A stretch of DNA of 64,000 nt, from contig NC_073643.1 of assembly GCF_029407905.1 (NCBI RefSeq), positions 43,078,501 to 43,142,500 of the forward strand, in the 5' to 3' direction. The DNA is from Bubalus kerabau. Its lineage: Eukaryota; Chordata; Mammalia; Artiodactyla; Bovidae. Positions within the stretch are counted from its first letter, which is position 1. The number at the start of each line of letters is the position of its first letter. The position numbers and the translations under genes were made by a program. This document shows, piece after piece, positions 22,643-34,859 of the stretch. The notes beneath the pieces were generated by a model. It was not told where the DNA came from. It was given only the letters and a program-made list of their open reading frames with translations, and ran no database searches.

Positions 22643-23313
22643 CTTAACAATCTTTAATCCAGTATAACTAGAATACTCAGAGCTAAGCAATACCTGTTAA
22701 GTTGACCTTATTTCCATGAGATGGGAAATGCCAAATGGAAAAGACCACCAGAATAGGTAAAAATTGACTTTTACCATATTCTAAAGTATATACATAGGAG
22801 GATACAATAGAAAAATGTTTATTTGTTTATCCTTTTTTTTTCAGATGGGCGTATCATGTCTTTCACCTGAATCGCACAATTTATTGCTTTCTTTGTAAGT
22901 GTAATGGTTTATTTAAAACAACACTTGACGATATTCTAGGGTTTTATAAACAACTACCCACATCTAGAGTTCTGGCAAATACTTGGTTCTACCTGGCCGA
23001 TGTCGATAAAATAGAATTCTGTATCATTTGGAAGGCAGAGTATTTTTTTGTTTGAAATGGAGATCACTTAGTTTCTGCAGGGCATATGTGAAGTTGCCAA
23101 TGCCGGTGTAATCCCCAGGTGGTCAAACTAACATGAGTCCTTTCCATGTCTAGAGGCTACACACCCTGCTCAGCTGTCATACCTATAGCAGGAAGGTCTG
23201 CGGTGCTTCTGGGCATAAGCCATTACAGGAAAGATGTCCCCAAAGAGTTCGAAAGCAAAATACACTTCACTGTCCTTTAACGGAAAACTCGACTTCCTTC
23301 CAGTACCTATCTG
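22643..23313. other. Unique sequence
   Basis: No recognised repeat or gene; AT-rich. Confidence 0.4.
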
Positions 23314-23551
23314 CTTGCTCTAGTTCATTTTCATTTTATTTCTTTATTCATGGCAGTGCTGGGTCTTCATTGCTGCATGGACTTTTCTCTAGTTTTGGCT
23401 TCTGGTCTGGAGAGCAGAGTTGTGGTGCATGAGCTTAGCTCCCCCCACGGCATGTGGGATCTTCCTGGAGCAGGGATTGGACCCGTGTCTCCTGCATTGG
23501 CAGGTGGACTCTTGAGCACTGAGCACCAGGGAAGCCCTCTTGCTCCAGTTC
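23314..23551 (-). repeat. CHR-type SINE with 13-bp target duplication
   Basis: The SINE body is 23327-23538 on the minus strand, shorter than the other CHR copies. It is flanked by CTTGCTCTAGTTC (23314-23326) and CTTGCTCCAGTTC (23539-23551), one mismatch in 13. The short frame across it is SINE sequence. Confidence 0.9.
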
Positions 23552-26394
23552 TTGATTCAAGGTCATAACTAGATCACAGGCCACAGCATACCTGGACGGT
23601 GATGGGAAAGTCCAATAATGATGACCCTGCTACTCCTCTTAAAGTCAATGCTGTGAACAAGATTGTGATATGTAGCCCACAGAATCTGCCTCTGCCCAGC
23701 CCAGTTGTGCTGGGTATTAATTAAGACTATAATCTCTGTTTTGCCCCTCAGTGTATTCCCAGTACCTACAAGAGTGTCCGCACATAATAAGAGCTTGCTA
23801 AGTAGATGTTGAATCAATGATGGCATGTTTTCATACATGTGTATTACTGGTGGGAGCTGAAGCTGTGTGCCTTGGCCGTATCCCCCATGACTCACCCTTC
23901 ATGTTCATGTTGAGGCCGTCCTATGACACCTTTCTTGTCCTCCCTACTTCAGGGCTTCTTTCTGTCGCCACTCTAGGGAGCAGGCATGAAGTTCTGGGGA
24001 GCTGATGCCTCCCCAAGAGTGGCCCTCTGCCAATGACAAGCAAGAGTGGAAGGATATGTCTTCCAGCCTCCTTGCCCCTTGATGGGCAGTTCTGAGGCTT
24101 GTTCCATGCTATGTCCTAGAGTGTCCCAGCAGATTGAGCTCCAGTTTTTTGAAGTAGTAAACTGCTTATGGATATACCTTATAGTAGCTTTCTTCCCTTC
24201 TCTTTCCTGTTTCCTCTACTCTCCTTATGGGGCTTTCCAAGAGCATCTCTCAAATAACCTATCGACACTTAATTTCTCATCTCGGGGTCTGTTCTGGAGA
24301 ATGCAGTCTAAGACACTAGTAAGAAAGCGATAAGGAGCAGAATCAGAAGTTAAGCATATCTACTACTATAACTGGGGAAACAGCTTTGGACAGCCTACTC
24401 AGCTACCAGTGACTCAGGATTTCATCTCGGTACTTTAAAAGTAGCATGCTAGTTATGAGGCAAAAAATTATTCCCCAAGAAGTAAGTACTGATCCTGTAA
24501 AGCATTCTCATATGTTGTATACTTGGTTAACCATAATTCATAAAGGTGTATTTGGTACCCAGTTCTTCTGGTCTATGAATGCTATTGTTTTTGGCCTACC
24601 GAGCACCCCTTCCTCTCTCATCACCAGGCTAGTTTTACTAATTTAATCCCCTTTGGCCAGAGTGGTGATAAAGGAATGGATACTTGCCCCAGGTCAGGAC
24701 CCCCTTTTGCTTATTTGGGGCTTTTCTGGAGCCGATGGGGACATTCTCCCATTCCTCTCTGGTTCCAAGATAGGGAACTTCCTGAGACCACATTCCGTAA
24801 TCAGGCTGTCATCTTTATTCTGAGACAATGAAGCCAAAATCCAGAAAGGCAAAGGCCCCTCTGCCAGCTCTGCCTGGTCATTCTAGGGCATGTTCATGTG
24901 AATCAATTAAAAACACCCACTGCTTTTGGTCCAAAAGAATCCTGATGAATTTATGATGCATAGAGCTTCATCTGCTCATTTTCCTTGCCATAATCTCTCA
25001 TTTACTAAAACTTAGGGTTTGTCAATGATGCCCGTTTTATGTAGAAGCCACTGCAATGTTCTGGACTCAGTTTAGAGAGCAGATGTACTGTGGCTGATGT
25101 CATTACTGAGTACATTCTCCCTTTCTGTGTGTACGGTGGCTTCTAACGGACATGATGCTGTTCCAAGCACTGAGTACATTGCTTTAGTATATTGGTGATC
25201 GGCCTCTGTCACTAACCCTGGCTCAGAGACTCCCCCTGTTCTGTAACAACTGGTCTGCCCTGGATATTGAGCACAGCATCCTTAGGAACAGGTTCTAGAG
25301 GGTAAAAACCATTCTAAAATAATCTCAGAACAAAACTGTTATTTTGATAATACACTTTGATTTAGCCAAATTGGTTTGTGATAATTGTATAACCTGTTGA
25401 AGTACAACAGGGCCTTCATCCTGTTTCTTCTGAATACTGCTCATGAAACAGTAAATTACATTTTTTTCTTCTGTGATTTTGTATAACTTCTGAACCTCAA
25501 AGGTTTAGTGTAGACCTTTTTGTTGCCCCCAAAGTTACAATTAAAAGACAAAACATTCTTCTCCCCCCACCACCTTTAAACCATGATCTTCAGGGAAGTT
25601 ATTTTGTGTTTGTTTTGAATATTCTAATAGGATTTGTAAAGCCCCATCTTTCTGGCTCTCATCTCTGCAAGCTAAAGTAGTGCTTGAGAAAAGAAACACA
25701 TACATCACTATTTATTCAGCTAATGGGATGTGAAGAGCTCCCTTTGAATAGTCTATTTATCTCTTCATGCTGTCACGAGGCAGAGGTAAGAAGAGCCAGT
25801 GCTCAGAACTTGGAGAGGACCTGTTCAGAGAGAAGTGAAGTCAACTGATTTTTAATAGCTGATCAATAGTGTTGTTTTTTTGTTGTTGTTGTTGTTAACC
25901 CTGGCAAGAAGGTAAATGAATGGATACCTTGAATCCTGTGGCACTGTATTGCTTTCTATCACAAAATATGATTGAAAATTGACCATATCAGGCTTTCCTT
26001 GAGTTCCCAAAAGTAATTAATACTAATTCCAGAACCCAAGGTCTTTCAGGTTCATATAAGGCTAATTTGGTATATTTAGGCCATGTCATGTTAAATGTTT
26101 TATGTTTGTTTAGCTTCTCTATTTAACCATTTATCATACTAGGAACTCCATAAGGACTGTTGATTGTCTATGATGATCATTTAGTAACATTTACACAGAA
26201 ACACAAAGCTCTGTAGATGCTTGGTCTCTAGTCACTCTTTGGTAATAAAACTACCAAGATTTGGGGGAGACATTAATGATATTATTAGAAAAGGGTTGTT
26301 CATTATAATTTTAGGTTTATAGTTAGGATTAAACTTAATTTTAGCTCATGCTGGAACTTATGATAAATAGCCATCATTACCCTTTTTGAGACAG
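23552..26394. other. Mostly unique sequence with an L2 end and a (GTT)n run
   Basis: At 23735-23825 a plus-strand L2 3' end is visible ('gtattcccagtacctacaagagtgtcc', 'gtagatgttgaatcaatg'). A (GTT)n run lies at 25871-25896. The rest has no recognised repeat, exon or RNA, including a region near 24660-25300 with ordinary composition. Confidence 0.45.
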
Positions 26395-26910
26395 AATCAA
26401 TTCATGTCATCCTTTTTGATTAAAACCCTCTGATCGCTTCCAGTGTTTGTTCGAATAAGACATACCTTCTGAATCACAGCTCAGCACGGCTTCTCTCTCT
26501 GCTGGGGTCACTCTCTCCCTTTTATTATGCTGAACTCATCCTGGTGTTTTCTCTCTTCATGAAGCACACAAGTGCATTCCCTTTTCCTTTGTACTTGGGG
26601 TTCCCTCTGCCTGGAATTTTCTTGCATCACATTTCTACACAGGGCTCCCCTTTCTGATTAGCCCTTTCTCCCTGTGTCACTTATCAGAGCCTTCTGTTCA
26701 TCTCTGAGCCCCTCTTACCTACCTGGGTAGCTCTCCAGTTGGTCCCCCTATTATATTATTTTCTTCTGAGCTGCCTTTGCTATCAGAATATTTCCTTTAA
26801 AAAAAAAAAAAAAAAAGGAAATCGTTTCACCCATCTCTACCCACTACTCCATACACTCAAACCCCAGAGTATAAGCTGTCTGAGGGCAGGCTCTTGGTTC
26901 CCACCCCAGA
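26395..26910 (+). repeat. L2 LINE 3' region
   Basis: The blocks run in plus order: 'aaaaccctctgatcgcttcc', 'gtacttggggttccctctgcctgg', 'tgtgtcacttatcag', and 'gtataagctgtctgagggcagg' at 26867-26890. A poly-A run at 26800-26816 interrupts it. The frame is destroyed. Confidence 0.7.
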
Positions 26911-27655
26911 GTAGGAGCATGTGGTAGGGGTAAGCATCACAAGACACCACAGGAAGGAAGTGAAAAGAATCACCACCATTATGGGGAGGATCAGGAACTG
27001 CTCTTTAAAGGAGGAATGGAAATCAGAGGCACCTCTGCAGGGTGCAATTTCCCTGTTTCTGAAATCTAAAGTGAAGACTCTGCCAGATCTAGATTCATAG
27101 CCTAATTCCACAGCCCATCCAAGTTTCCCCCAGGCCTACTTGAAGCCCTCCTCTAACACCTGTGGGGTGGCTCTTGGTGGTGATTTGACCACCACGGGCA
27201 GTGGTGGAAGGGACCCTTCACTGCCTTGTGGCAGCAGGCTATACTTGACCATGACTCCTCCACACTGAACTTGATGTCATTTAAAGTTCCTTATACAGCC
27301 TGGCATTCCAGAGAGCTCCACCACAGCCCAAAGCCCTTCTCTGCCCTCACCCCATCCACCTGACATAGGGAAATCCTCTAAAATCCCAAAGGCCAACAGA
27401 GCTTGCAGTGTTTCGGCTCCATGTCATAATCTCCAGCCAAAGCAGACGCACCACACCTTTGGGCTCCCTTTCTTTCCTTCAAGTGAAGAACACAAACACA
27501 TACTTTTGTGGGTTATTTCTAGGAGTTCAAGGATCCCATTGTCTTTTAGTTAACTACCCCTCGCCTGATGCAGAGCTTCATAATAGTTAGCAAAAATGAG
27601 GAATACACACTCAGGCCAATGTCAGAATTTGTGATGATCACTGATATCTGGGAGG
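26911..27655. other. Unique sequence
   Basis: No recognised repeat or gene. GC content is slightly higher around 27140-27350. Confidence 0.4.
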
Positions 27656-27856
27656 TAGTAAGTAGTTTGGTTGCTAAGTTGTGTCCGACTCTTGAGACCC
27701 CGTAGAGTGTACCTGCCAGCTCCTCTGTCCTTGGGATTCTCCAGGCAAGAGTACTGGAGTGGGTTGCCATTTCCTTCTCCAGGGCATTTTCCCCACTCAA
27801 GAATCGAACCCAGGTCTCCTGCATTGTAGGCACATTCTTGAGCTACAAAGGAAACT
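27656..27856 (-). repeat. Bov-tA SINE
   Basis: A minus-strand copy with 'gttgctaagttgtgtccgactc', 'ggagtgggttgccatttcc' and 'gaatcgaacccaggtctcc'. The head end is decayed ('gagctacaaaggaaac'). Confidence 0.88.
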
Positions 27857-28203
27857 GGGAAGATGAGTTAATTTGGTAATCTGGTTTCAGTTTCTTGAGA
27901 CCGTGTCAAAGATAATATGTGAGAGGTAGAGTAGGGGAAAAGAGCAATGGAAGCTTAAGTGGTGCTTTAGAACATCTTTTCGCTGGGGAAATAAAATTGA
28001 CAAAAGATTCAAATTTGTTAAATTAGGAGGAAGAGTCAATATGGTGTATTTGCCATCTGTCAGACACATTAAGTGTTCTTTGTCGAGCAGTGCTGCTGGC
28101 TGACCTTCATATGCTGGGAAGGGGCTGGCAGAGAGCTGCGCTTCATCCCCCTCCCCAACCCTGGGTGACTAGAACGCCCCATGAAGAAGGTGGTGCACTC
28201 AGT
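27857..28203. other. Unique sequence
   Basis: Nothing recognised. Confidence 0.35.
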
Positions 28204-28335
28204 GTGGGTTTCCCTGGTGGCTCAGATGGTAAAGAATCCACCTGCAATGCAGGAGACCCAGGTTTGACCCAGTCAGGTCTCAAAGACTTGGACATGACTG
28301 AGCGACTAGGCGTGTGTGCACGCACACACCCAGTT
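28204..28335 (+). repeat. Bov-tA SINE with internal deletion
   Basis: The head is complete ('ccctggtggctcagatggtaaag', 'gcaatgcaggagacccaggt'). After 'ttgacccagtcag' the sequence jumps to the 3' end 'ctcaaagacttggacatgactg', so roughly 90-100 bases of the middle are missing. It ends in a mixed TG/CA tail. Confidence 0.88.
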
Positions 28336-29383
28336 TGCTTTTACCCATGGTCTTTAGGTGGGAGCATGGTGGTACCCATTTTCACAGTTTCTGTCAGGTT
28401 GGAAATAAAGTCACTGGACTCAATGACCCTTGAGAAATACAGTCACTGTCACGGGATCAGTGACCTGTGAGAGGCCCAGGATTCTCAGTAACCCACCTGT
28501 TCCTCAGTCATGCAGTAAACCCCCACAGAACAGCCCCTCACATCTTAGTCTGGAGTTTCAGTCTGCCCCTGTCACCTGAGATGTTCTATGAAGGCATGCA
28601 AGTTCTAAGTGGGCTTTATCAGCACTTTCTTAGGCTCACTTGAGATTTTTCTATTTAGGAAGAATTTTTATCTCCATACAAAAGTGATCCCAAGGGACGC
28701 TGTGAAATATTGATATTTGATTCCTGTAGCTGGTATTTTGCAAAATACTTCTGTCTCCCAAGACTATCAAGTAATTTATAAGGTCCCCACTGTAAACATT
28801 TTCAACTAAACGTCTCATTTTCCATGAATCTTGGAAATAGAAATGTGCAAAATACGTGATAAAAATGCATTGAGGGAAACAGTAACTTATGAATGTGTCT
28901 CTGGCTCCGATGAGCTAAGTGTTACTGCATTAAGCACACAAGCAGTTGGTGTGTAGACAGTGCTACCTCCTCTCCCTTGTTCTTCAAATCCACAGGAGCA
29001 GTGTCAGGGTCGGCCTCAGTACTCGGGTGAGGTGATTTGGAGAAGTCTGGCTTGGGTCCTCACCCTGGGGTATCACAGTGTTGGTGTGACAGTTTTTGTA
29101 ACATAGGTCAAAGTGATCTTCAGATATTTATTGGGAAACCAGAACAAGGTCGGGTGAGAGCAGCCCTCCAGCAGGTCCACAGAATGGTGTGGATGCATCT
29201 GTCTGCTGAATTCCCAAGATTCCATGTGCAGAAGGAGCTGTTCATGGGGGGTGGGGGATGGTTTCAAGTATTAGCTTTACACTTGCTTCTCAGTACGTTT
29301 GCCATAATTTTGAAAAGATGCATTTATTTCTTCCCGAGAAATAGGACCTGGGCAGAAGTAATCTAGTTTGCAGGATATACAGT
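28336..29383. other. Unique sequence
   Basis: About 1 kb without a recognised repeat. Frames on either strand near 29037-29366 have no recognisable content. Confidence 0.4.
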
Positions 29384-29605
29384 GTTCAAGGACTCCTCTG
29401 GTAGCTCAGATGGTAAAGAATCTGCCTGCAATGCAGTAGACCTGAGTTCAGTCCCTCTTTGGGAAGATCCTCTGGAGAAGGGAATGGCTACCCACTCCAG
29501 TATTCTTGCCTGGAGAATCCCATGGACAGAGGAGCCTGGTGGGCTACGGTCCATGCGGTCAGAAAGAGTTGGACATGACTGAGCAACCAACACACACAGT
29601 CTTAC
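29384..29605 (+). repeat. Bov-tA SINE
   Basis: A full-length plus-strand copy: 'ggtagctcagatggtaaag', 'ggaatggctacccactcc', 'cttgcctggagaatcccatg', with a short CA tail. ACAGTGTT before and ACAGTCTT after the element may be a diverged target duplication. Confidence 0.92.
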
Positions 29606-30149
29606 ACATATCTTGGCATCTGAGTTGAGTTTTTAGCTTTTGTTTTTTAGGCCCTGACCCTTTCAAGAGTAGCTTTGGACTTTGTCCTGAGAAAAATTTA
29701 CATATGTCTCTGTAGTTGTTTTTCAGTAATTTCTGAGCATGGAATCCCTTCCTGCCCCACCTTCCAAGGTGCATATAAGGACCCTTCGGTTCTAAGCTTC
29801 TGCCAAGAGAGTGGTTTTGGTTGTTTTTGAGAAGTAAGTTAGAGAAATGATAAGAGGTGAACCAAAGTGCACAGATAGTTAATTAGCTCTTTAGTCTCTA
29901 ATATTTATAGAAGGGTTTTTAGTGATATTTTAAATATTCAGATCATGGGTATAGCTAATTATACATGAGTGATTTCAGGGCCCTGACTTCAGCATAGTTA
30001 TGTTGGAGGTGTCTCATGTTCTATTTCCCTTTTCGGGAAGAAATTAAGTACTTTAAATTTTAAATACACTCTTAATTGGCACACAAGGTGGCCCTATGAG
30101 CACAGCCTTAGAGCAGGGCTTCTCCAAACTCACTGGCCGTGACCAGAGA
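29606..30149. other. Unique AT-rich sequence
   Basis: Nothing recognised. Confidence 0.35.
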
Positions 30150-30395
30150 GCATCAGAAGAGAAGACACAAGGACTTTGCAATTTGAATCCAGATTTTTAT
30201 TTTTTAGCCGTTCTATTGGAGCAAGTTGTTTAACCCGTTTGGAGGCCTCGGTTTCCTCATCTGTAAACTGGAATTAACAATGGTACGAGGGTTATTGTGA
30301 GAGTTACCTGAGATGGTACATGAAAAAAACCATACAGAGCGTAGTGTCTGAGACACAGTTAATGCTCGCTAGGTATATTTAATAATACCGTATAC
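30150..30395 (+). repeat. MIR SINE
   Basis: Blocks 'gagcaagttgtttaaccc', 'ggtttcctcatctgtaaactgg' and 'agttaatgctcgctagg' run in plus-strand MIR order. Confidence 0.75.
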
Positions 30396-31802
30396 TTACC
30401 TGATGTTCTTAACTTGCAATTTCATGGCTGTCCTTCTAAAAGAGTGATGCTGAAAAACAGGCTGGCCAATTGACCATCCACTTATGAATATTCCAGTTAC
30501 TTCATTCTCTCTCTTCTGCCACTGTGTCTCAATCACTTAATGAGTAGCATAGCTAGAGGTATTAGAAATTTGGCCAAAAAGTGTCAATAACCTTTATTTT
30601 TATGGCTTCATTTGTGTGTGTGTATGTGTAAGTCTTTTGTCCTGGAGCTACAGATAAATATTTATAAATATTTTCACATGTGGCATGAGAAAGTGCTTTC
30701 CACTTGTTCACATATCATATTCCTATTTCTAATTGTTAGGTAACACAATGGCTCTGTCTCAGCTACTGTCATCAAAATGTAGAATTGAATCCAGTTTGTT
30801 TGTTCAACTTCAGCACAAAGAGAAGACCTGCCATCATATGTAATAATCTCTTTGAAGCTTGGAAACATAAATGTGTTTCTTCTTTGTAGGATCTTTTTGT
30901 TTGGCTATTGTTGTGGCTGATGGTGGATTCTTCGGTTCAGATTTCACTTCACTGCTGGTTTGGCAGGCTGGCTTTATTTTAAATAAGTTCTTCAGAGAAC
31001 CTACTTTTTCTCTAGAAATAAATCAAAATGTTGGGAAAGGAATGTAAATTGTAGTTATCTTTGCAAGGAAAGCCCTCCAAGTAGCTTTCAAAGAAGCCTT
31101 GATAGATGAAAGAAATAGCAGGCTGGAATCTGGGGGGTACTTGCCTAGTGGCAAAGCCATGCCCATTGGCGGATGTATGATGTTGAGAGAAGCACTCCTG
31201 TTTTCTCTGGGACTCAGTTGTACTCCCTACACAATGAGAGCTGAAGCTGCATTTGAAATTCTCCACCTCTTCTGGTTCTTGGAACCCCTCTGATAAGTTG
31301 ATGAAAGCTGTGCCCCAGCTCTACAAAAACAAAAACAGAAAGAATAGAAACCATATTTGCAGACAATTTCACCAGGTTCTCACTTGCCCCACCCCACCCC
31401 ACTCAGAGATCCCCTGCTGGTGGGCAGCGCCTTCATTGAGAGCTCCCTATAAATGGTACCTCTAAGCCATGTTTGGCTCCAAAATATTTCTCCCTGTGGT
31501 GGGAAAAATCCCTTGCGTACTTGTTCCCATGCTTAAATGGTTGACCTCTGTGGTCAGGATCTCTTTGTTGTATCTAAGTTTATCAACACAATGGTGGATT
31601 TGCTATTTTACTTGGCCTTTTGAAATGACTGGCCTTAGAATCTAAGCTGAAATTTGCTCTTCCTTGTCAGTATTATTATAGGATCAGTCCAGAAATGAAG
31701 ATATTTAGAAAGTGCCAAGGCATAGCTAGATTTATTTTAGGCAGATTTCAAGCATCAAGTTTGTTGGTTGATTGTGATATAAGGCTGTTTTAGGGAAGGG
31801 AA
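30396..31802. other. Unique sequence, nothing recognised
   Basis: About 1.4 kb. A CCCCACCCCACCCCA run occurs near 31388-31402. No exon-like frame is visible. Confidence 0.4.
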
Positions 31803-32094
31803 TATGTGCATGCTGCTGCTGCTAAGTTGCTTCAGTCGTGTCCGACTCTGTGCGACCCCATAGATGGCAGCCCACGAGGTTCCCCCGTCCCTGGCATTCT
31901 CCAGCCAAGAACACTGGAGTGGGTTGCCATTTCCTTCTCCAATGCAGGAAAGCGAAAATTGAAAGTGAAGTGGCTCAGTCATGTCCGACTCTTCGCTACC
32001 CCATGGACTGCAGCCTACCAGGCTCCTCCATCCATGGGGTTTTCCAGGCAAGAGTACTGGAGTAGGGTGCCATCGCCTTCTCTCTATGTGCATG
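31803..32094 (-). repeat. Bov-A2 SINE with perfect 10-bp target duplication
   Basis: The dimeric SINE body is 31813-32084 on the minus strand. Two Bov-A monomers are joined near 31950 ('ttccttctccaatgcagg'), and a (GCT)n tail is at the left. TATGTGCATG flanks it at 31803-31812 and 32085-32094. The overlapping frames on both strands are SINE sequence. Confidence 0.95.
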
Positions 32095-32430
32095 AGGATA
32101 TTGAATGCTAGAGTTTGAACCTCCCTTCCTGCTTTCCTAGTTCTCTTTCTTTATGACCACCTCCATGGTGTAATACAGTGTTTGGGTTTGTCTGATTCTT
32201 AAGACAAAGTTCCTAAAAAAGCTTTCCAACTTTAATTTGTAGAGTACCTAATTCTTTGAGAGGTTTTTGTGTTTGGAAACTGGGCTAATTTGTCCAAAAT
32301 GTTAAGAAAGATAGCTGCTGACTGTTCACATGATTTTGGAGGCTGGTTTTAGATTTGCAAAAGAGTCAGACACAATCTAGCGACAAAACAATGACAACAA
32401 ATACCATATATTATTTGTTTGTTTTTTTTT
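32095..32430. other. Unique spacer between two inverted Bov-A2 copies
   Basis: AT-rich DNA ending in a T-rich run that served as the insertion site of the second Bov-A2. No other feature is seen. Confidence 0.5.
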
Positions 32431-32716
32431 ATACTTGGGGAGCGGAGAAGGCAATGGCAACCCACTCCACTACTCTTGCCTGAAACAGAGAAGCCTGGTA
32501 GGCTGCAGTCCATGGGGTCCCTAAGGGTTGTATACGACTGAGTGACTTCCCTTTCACTTTTCACTTTCCTGCATTGGAAAAGGAAATGGCAACCCACTCC
32601 AGTGCCCTTGCCTGAAGAATCCCAGGGATGGGGGAGCCTGGTGGGCTGCCGTCTTTGGGGTCGCACAGAGTTGGACACGACTAAAGTAACTTAGCAGCAG
32701 CAGCATACCTGGGGAG
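32431..32716 (+). repeat. Bov-A2 SINE with 12-bp target duplication
   Basis: The dimeric plus-strand body is about 32443-32704, with the monomer junction at 'cttttcactttcctgcattgg' and an (AGC)n tail. It is flanked by ATACTTGGGGAG (32431-32442) and ATACCTGGGGAG (32705-32716). The first monomer has lost about 10 bases at 'cttgcctgaaacagag'. Confidence 0.94.
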
Positions 32717-32849
32717 TCAAGACAGGGAAGTGAAAACTTGTTGATTTTATGAAAAGCATTTGCTCCGCAAAATGGCATGCTGCCTCTGTTTGTGTGATTA
32801 TGGAAAATTTTCTTTCTGCACACACAGCACAGAACACTTTTCGGGAATC

Positions 32850-33060
32850 ATCTCTTTTTATTTTCATGCCAACCCTGTGGAGAAGATACAGTTAGTACTC
32901 CTGTTTTGCACATGAAAGAAAAACCAGAAACCTGAGACTCAGATGGATTAAGTAACTCATCCAAGTTCACTCAACTTAAAAGTGATTTAGTTGTGCTTGA
33001 ACCCAAGTCCATGTGAATACAGAGCTTACACTCTCACTAATATCCTGTGCAGTCCTGGAA
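32850..33060 (-). repeat. MIR SINE
   Basis: Blocks 'actcctgttttgcacatg', 'ggattaagtaactcatccaagttcac' and 'gcttgaacccaagtcc' run in minus-strand MIR order. Confidence 0.75.
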
Positions 33061-34207
33061 CATTCTAATGCTGGAGAGCGAACTGAAGCTCTCAGTCTTT
33101 TTTGAGTGTAAAGGGAATGGAGCCAGGGGGTCAGAGTTGCAAGTCACGTAGCCTGGATTCCTAGCCCAACCTGTGAGTCCCCACCTCGCCATTTGGCCCT
33201 CTCCAGAGCATCCCCAGCTCCAAACCTGCTAAGATGTACCTCATCGCTGGCCTTACCCGGCTCACATGTGCTCCAGGGACCAGTCCAGACTTCATCGCCC
33301 AAGTTCTTGGCTCCTTGTTTTTACCACCTTGTCCTGATTCCTGAAAAGCAGTAGCCACAGTGCATAGCAAATGGTAAGGACTCGTCATCATTTCAACAGA
33401 TAATCATGTCGAGTCTCCTGTGTCCCAACCACTGGACCTACAGCAGTAATGAAACTGATTTAAAAAAAAAGCAAGGAGAAAACCTTCCATGATACAGTTT
33501 ACATCCCGTGGAGGGGGTGGGGCACACAAAAAAGATAAAATAGGTACAGTTGTTTGTGTCAGATGATGGTAAAGGCAGTGGAGAAAAATAAAGTCAGAAC
33601 AGAGGCTACCGCATGCCAGAGAATTAGAATATTATGTGTAACTAGAATCCTTATTTATGAATAGTCGTGGTAGAGGTGAGACCTGCTCTTGTCCTCATTC
33701 TCCCAACCACTGGTAAGTTCAGTAGCTGGTAATATACACTTTTCTCTCTTCCCTGTACTCTGTTTTCACATACCCCTTCCACCTTTGTACATTAGACAAC
33801 TTTGGAACATGACATTGGAAGTCACCCACGTAAAGTCCATTTGGCTTCTAATGGGAGTTTTGAGATACAGCGTTTACTGGGCTTGGCCGCTGTGCACAGT
33901 ACTGGCATTTATATGTATGTTAAGTCAGTCCTCTCTGCCTGCAAGCGTGGTTGCCTTTCACAAAACCATCCTTCACTGTGTTTGCTGATTGTGTTAGTGT
34001 CACGTAATATGCGGCAGCATCAAGCCTAAGGAAATGCATGATAGATGAGCTAGGAAAGAGTTTGTCTGTTTCTCATACTGGGTAAAGATGTCTTATGTGC
34101 ACTGGAGCGGCCAGTAGAACTGAAACTGTGTAAGGTAGATTGGGACTTGAACGCATGCGGCTGAGACTTGACCCTTGTCAAAACCCATGGTCTTCTGAGC
34201 TCATGCA
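33061..34207. other. Mostly unique sequence with an L2 remnant
   Basis: At about 33395-33640, 'cctacagcagtaatgaaac', 'aaaccttccatgatacagtttacatcc' and 'ggtaaaggcagtggagaaaaataaag' resemble minus-strand L2. The rest is not recognised. Confidence 0.45.
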
Positions 34208-34309
34208 CCTGATTTCAGGACTTAATGAAGCTCGGGTTCTTGATGTCTCATCACAGAAAGAATTCAGAGAGAGACAAAGTGATAGATAAGAAGTGGGTTT
34301 GTTTAGTTT
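34208..34309 (-). mobile_element. ERV LTR fragment, R/U5 part, inverted
   Basis: Read on the minus strand, this matches the part of a ruminant ERV LTR from just after the polyadenylation signal to its CA end ('cccgagcttca' at about 34225). It breaks at 'aagtgggtttgtttag' (34294-34309), the same point at which the LTR fragment at 34860-35286 stops. The region is non-coding. Confidence 0.6.
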
Positions 34310-34412
34310 GGGATCAACATGTACACACTGGTATATTCAAAATGGATAACCAACAAGGACTTACTATATAGCACAAGGGACTCTGCTCAATATTAGGTGG
34401 CACTGTGGAGGC
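34310..34412 (+). mobile_element. Ruminant L1 3' UTR fragment
   Basis: 'gatcaacatgtacacactgg', 'aatggataaccaacaaggac' and 'gcacaagggactctgctcaat' are characteristic of the 3' UTR of cetartiodactyl L1 elements, plus orientation. Confidence 0.75.
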
Positions 34413-34859
34413 TTCCTGTATAAAATCTTTTGGGGAAAAATCTAGTCAGTGCCATATAAAAGGAACAATACGGTCCTCTTGGGCCACAATGGCATTTCTC
34501 AACAACTGATATGGATTGCTTCATAATTGCTACAGCCACAGCAATCTATTCTGGCCATAAAGGCAGCCAGTGTGAACTGTTATGACCCCTGCGTGCTACC
34601 TTTTGCCAATGTTTCATCAAGTTGTACCCCAACCTCAAAATGATAGATGGTTTTCTACAAATTGCCCAAGTAACAAAAAAGTAAAGTTGTGCATGGTTTT
34701 ACCTCCGTTTGCATAATAAGTATAGAAATTCTTTTGTGTTAGAAATTCTCCAAAAGGGAAAACAGTGAACTTGTCCTCTTAAACCCTGCTCCTCAATGTA
34801 GTGGGTAGAGGCTTCCCTTCTGCGGTTAAACATCTACAGAAAGACTTCAGGTGTGTAGG
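34413..34859. other. Unassigned sequence between repeat fragments
   Basis: About 450 bases that I cannot assign. Their position between two LTR pieces suggests possible old retroelement sequence, but there is no diagnostic motif. Confidence 0.3.

Noticed and set aside
28090..28470. 126-codon plus-strand open frame
   Set aside because: It contains the internally deleted Bov-tA. The remainder is unique DNA without coding features.
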